Shown piece by piece: positions 63,386 through 64,000 of a DNA stretch of 64,000 nucleotides. The notes below the pieces were generated by a model. It searched no databases and had not been told where the DNA came from. It saw only the letters and a program-made list of their open reading frames with translations. Source of the DNA: Modestobacter sp. VKM Ac-2986 (GTDB lineage: Bacteria; Actinomycetota; Actinomycetes; Mycobacteriales; Geodermatophilaceae); the NCBI RefSeq assembly GCF_026967795.1, contig NZ_JAPVBH010000002.1, positions 496,001 through 560,000 of the forward strand. The letters run 5' to 3'. The translations under genes and the position numbers were made by a program. The number at the start of each line of letters is the position of its first letter. Positions within the stretch are counted from its first letter, which is position 1.

Positions 63386-64000
63386 TCAGCAGTCGGGGGT
63401 GAGGGTCCTCGTCACCGGCGAGGACCGCCACGCGTTCCGGGCGGCGGTGAGCGTGAAGGTGTAGGCGGTGCCGTCGGCCAGCGGACCCTGCGAGACGCTC
63501 GAGGTCCCGGCCGCCAGCGTCGAGGACGTCGTGGCGCCACCGCCCGCGCGTTCCAGCCGGTAGCCGTCCGCCCACGTGCTCGGGGTCGGCGTCCACGACA
63601 GGTTGGCCGTGGCCGTGTCCGCCACGCGCTGCAGGACGACGACCTGGGCCACCCAGCGCGAGCTCTCCAGGGCCGTGGCACTGCGCGGCGTGGTGGACCC
63701 CGGGCCGCCGAAGGTCTCCCCGGCGCCCCTGATGCCCACGTGGACGCCGTCACCGGTGCCCGTCGACGTCCCGTAGAAGTCCGCGCCGCCGGAGGCCGGG
63801 TCCAGGGGTCCCTGTGTCTTGGTGAACAGGTGCACCACCTGCACGTTCTTGTCCTGGGTGGTCACGGACGGCGTGGTCGCCGTGTCGGAGCTGCCGGGGA
63901 CGCCGGCGAACAGGGGGGCGACGAGGCGTGCGTTGCGGAAGGCCGTCACGCCGCCGGCGAAGTACAGGGTGGAGCCGCTGGTGGGGTGGCGGAAGGTGGC
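63386..64000 (-). CDS. Secreted/surface protein with fibronectin-III-like C-terminus (N-terminus outside window)
   Basis: The open frame runs off the window's right edge. About 200 C-terminal residues are visible: TFRHPTSGSTLYFAGGVTAFRNARLVAP, VVHLFTKTQGPLDPASGGADFYG, then a likely fibronectin-III-type domain (ATANLSWTPTPSTWADGYRLERAGG ... GTAYTFTLTAARNAWRSSPVTRTLTPDC). Thr/Ser/Gly-rich composition and a terminal Cys suit an extracellular protein. It may be pilin-related, but that cannot be tested from the fragment. Confidence 0.75.
   Translation of the reverse strand, partial: ATFRHPTSGSTLYFAGGVTAFRNARLVAPLFAGVPGSSDTATTPSVTTQDKNVQVVHLFTKTQGPLDPASGGADFYGTSTGTGDGVHVGIRGAGETFGGPGSTTPRSATALESSRWVAQVVVLQRVADTATANLSWTPTPSTWADGYRLERAGGGATTSSTLAAGTSSVSQGPLADGTAYTFTLTAARNAWRSSPVTRTLTPDC

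Overview
The window is high-GC actinobacterial DNA. Synteny (recO-era-ybeY-phoH, hrcA-dnaJ2-rsmE, rne-rplU-rpmA-obgE-proB-proA-nadD-rsfS) and a selenocysteine tRNA with a CUA anticodon point to the family Geodermatophilaceae (Geodermatophilus, Blastococcus or Modestobacter). TGA closes essentially every gene called. I found only one full-length gene and one 10-codon leader ORF ending in TAG.

Region by region. 1-7.6 kb: minus-strand housekeeping block (recO partial, era, degenerate cytidine deaminase, CBS/CNNM protein, ybeY, phoH), interrupted by a small membrane protein and a NarL-type two-component pair. 7.7-13.3 kb: HIT hydrolase, a soluble GAF-GAF chemoreceptor, then a mirror-image quartet of two SDR oxidoreductases each divergent from an MmyB-type regulator. 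13.3-16.7 kb: phosphonate-type ABC importer with a leader peptide, an apparent CTG start and a fused double permease. 16.7-20.1 kb: ART-like small protein, rsmE, dnaJ2, hrcA with CIRCE. 20.2-24.1 kb: conserved small gene behind a perfect palindrome, then an ABC exporter/DesKR-type operon. 24.2-28.4 kb: recQ, lipoprotein hydrolase, hemW, small ORF.

28.4-39.2 kb is the most notable part: a complete selenocysteine machinery (selB, selA, selC, selD). selC and selD are separated from selAB by an arabinofuranoside cassette (GH51 arabinofuranosidase, sugar ABC importer, LacI regulator). The tRNA-Sec anticodon is CUA, so this organism should read UAG, not UGA, as selenocysteine. No selenoprotein gene was recognised inside the window.

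39.3-49 kb: oxidoreductase, small monooxygenase-like protein, MOSC protein, lepA, rpsT, holA, the DNA-uptake genes comEC/comEA, degV. 49-64 kb: phosphatase/rsfS/nadD, proA, def, proB, obgE, rpmA, rplU, a very large RNase E with an unusual repeat-bearing leader, the DUF2344/TIGR03960 radical-SAM pair, and a secreted protein cut by the window edge.

A recurring regulatory feature is the leaderless start: a TANNNT hexamer exactly six bases before the start codon occurs at nine genes (HIT, both MmyB regulators, recQ, selD, the 39.3 kb oxidoreductase, degV, nadD, proA).
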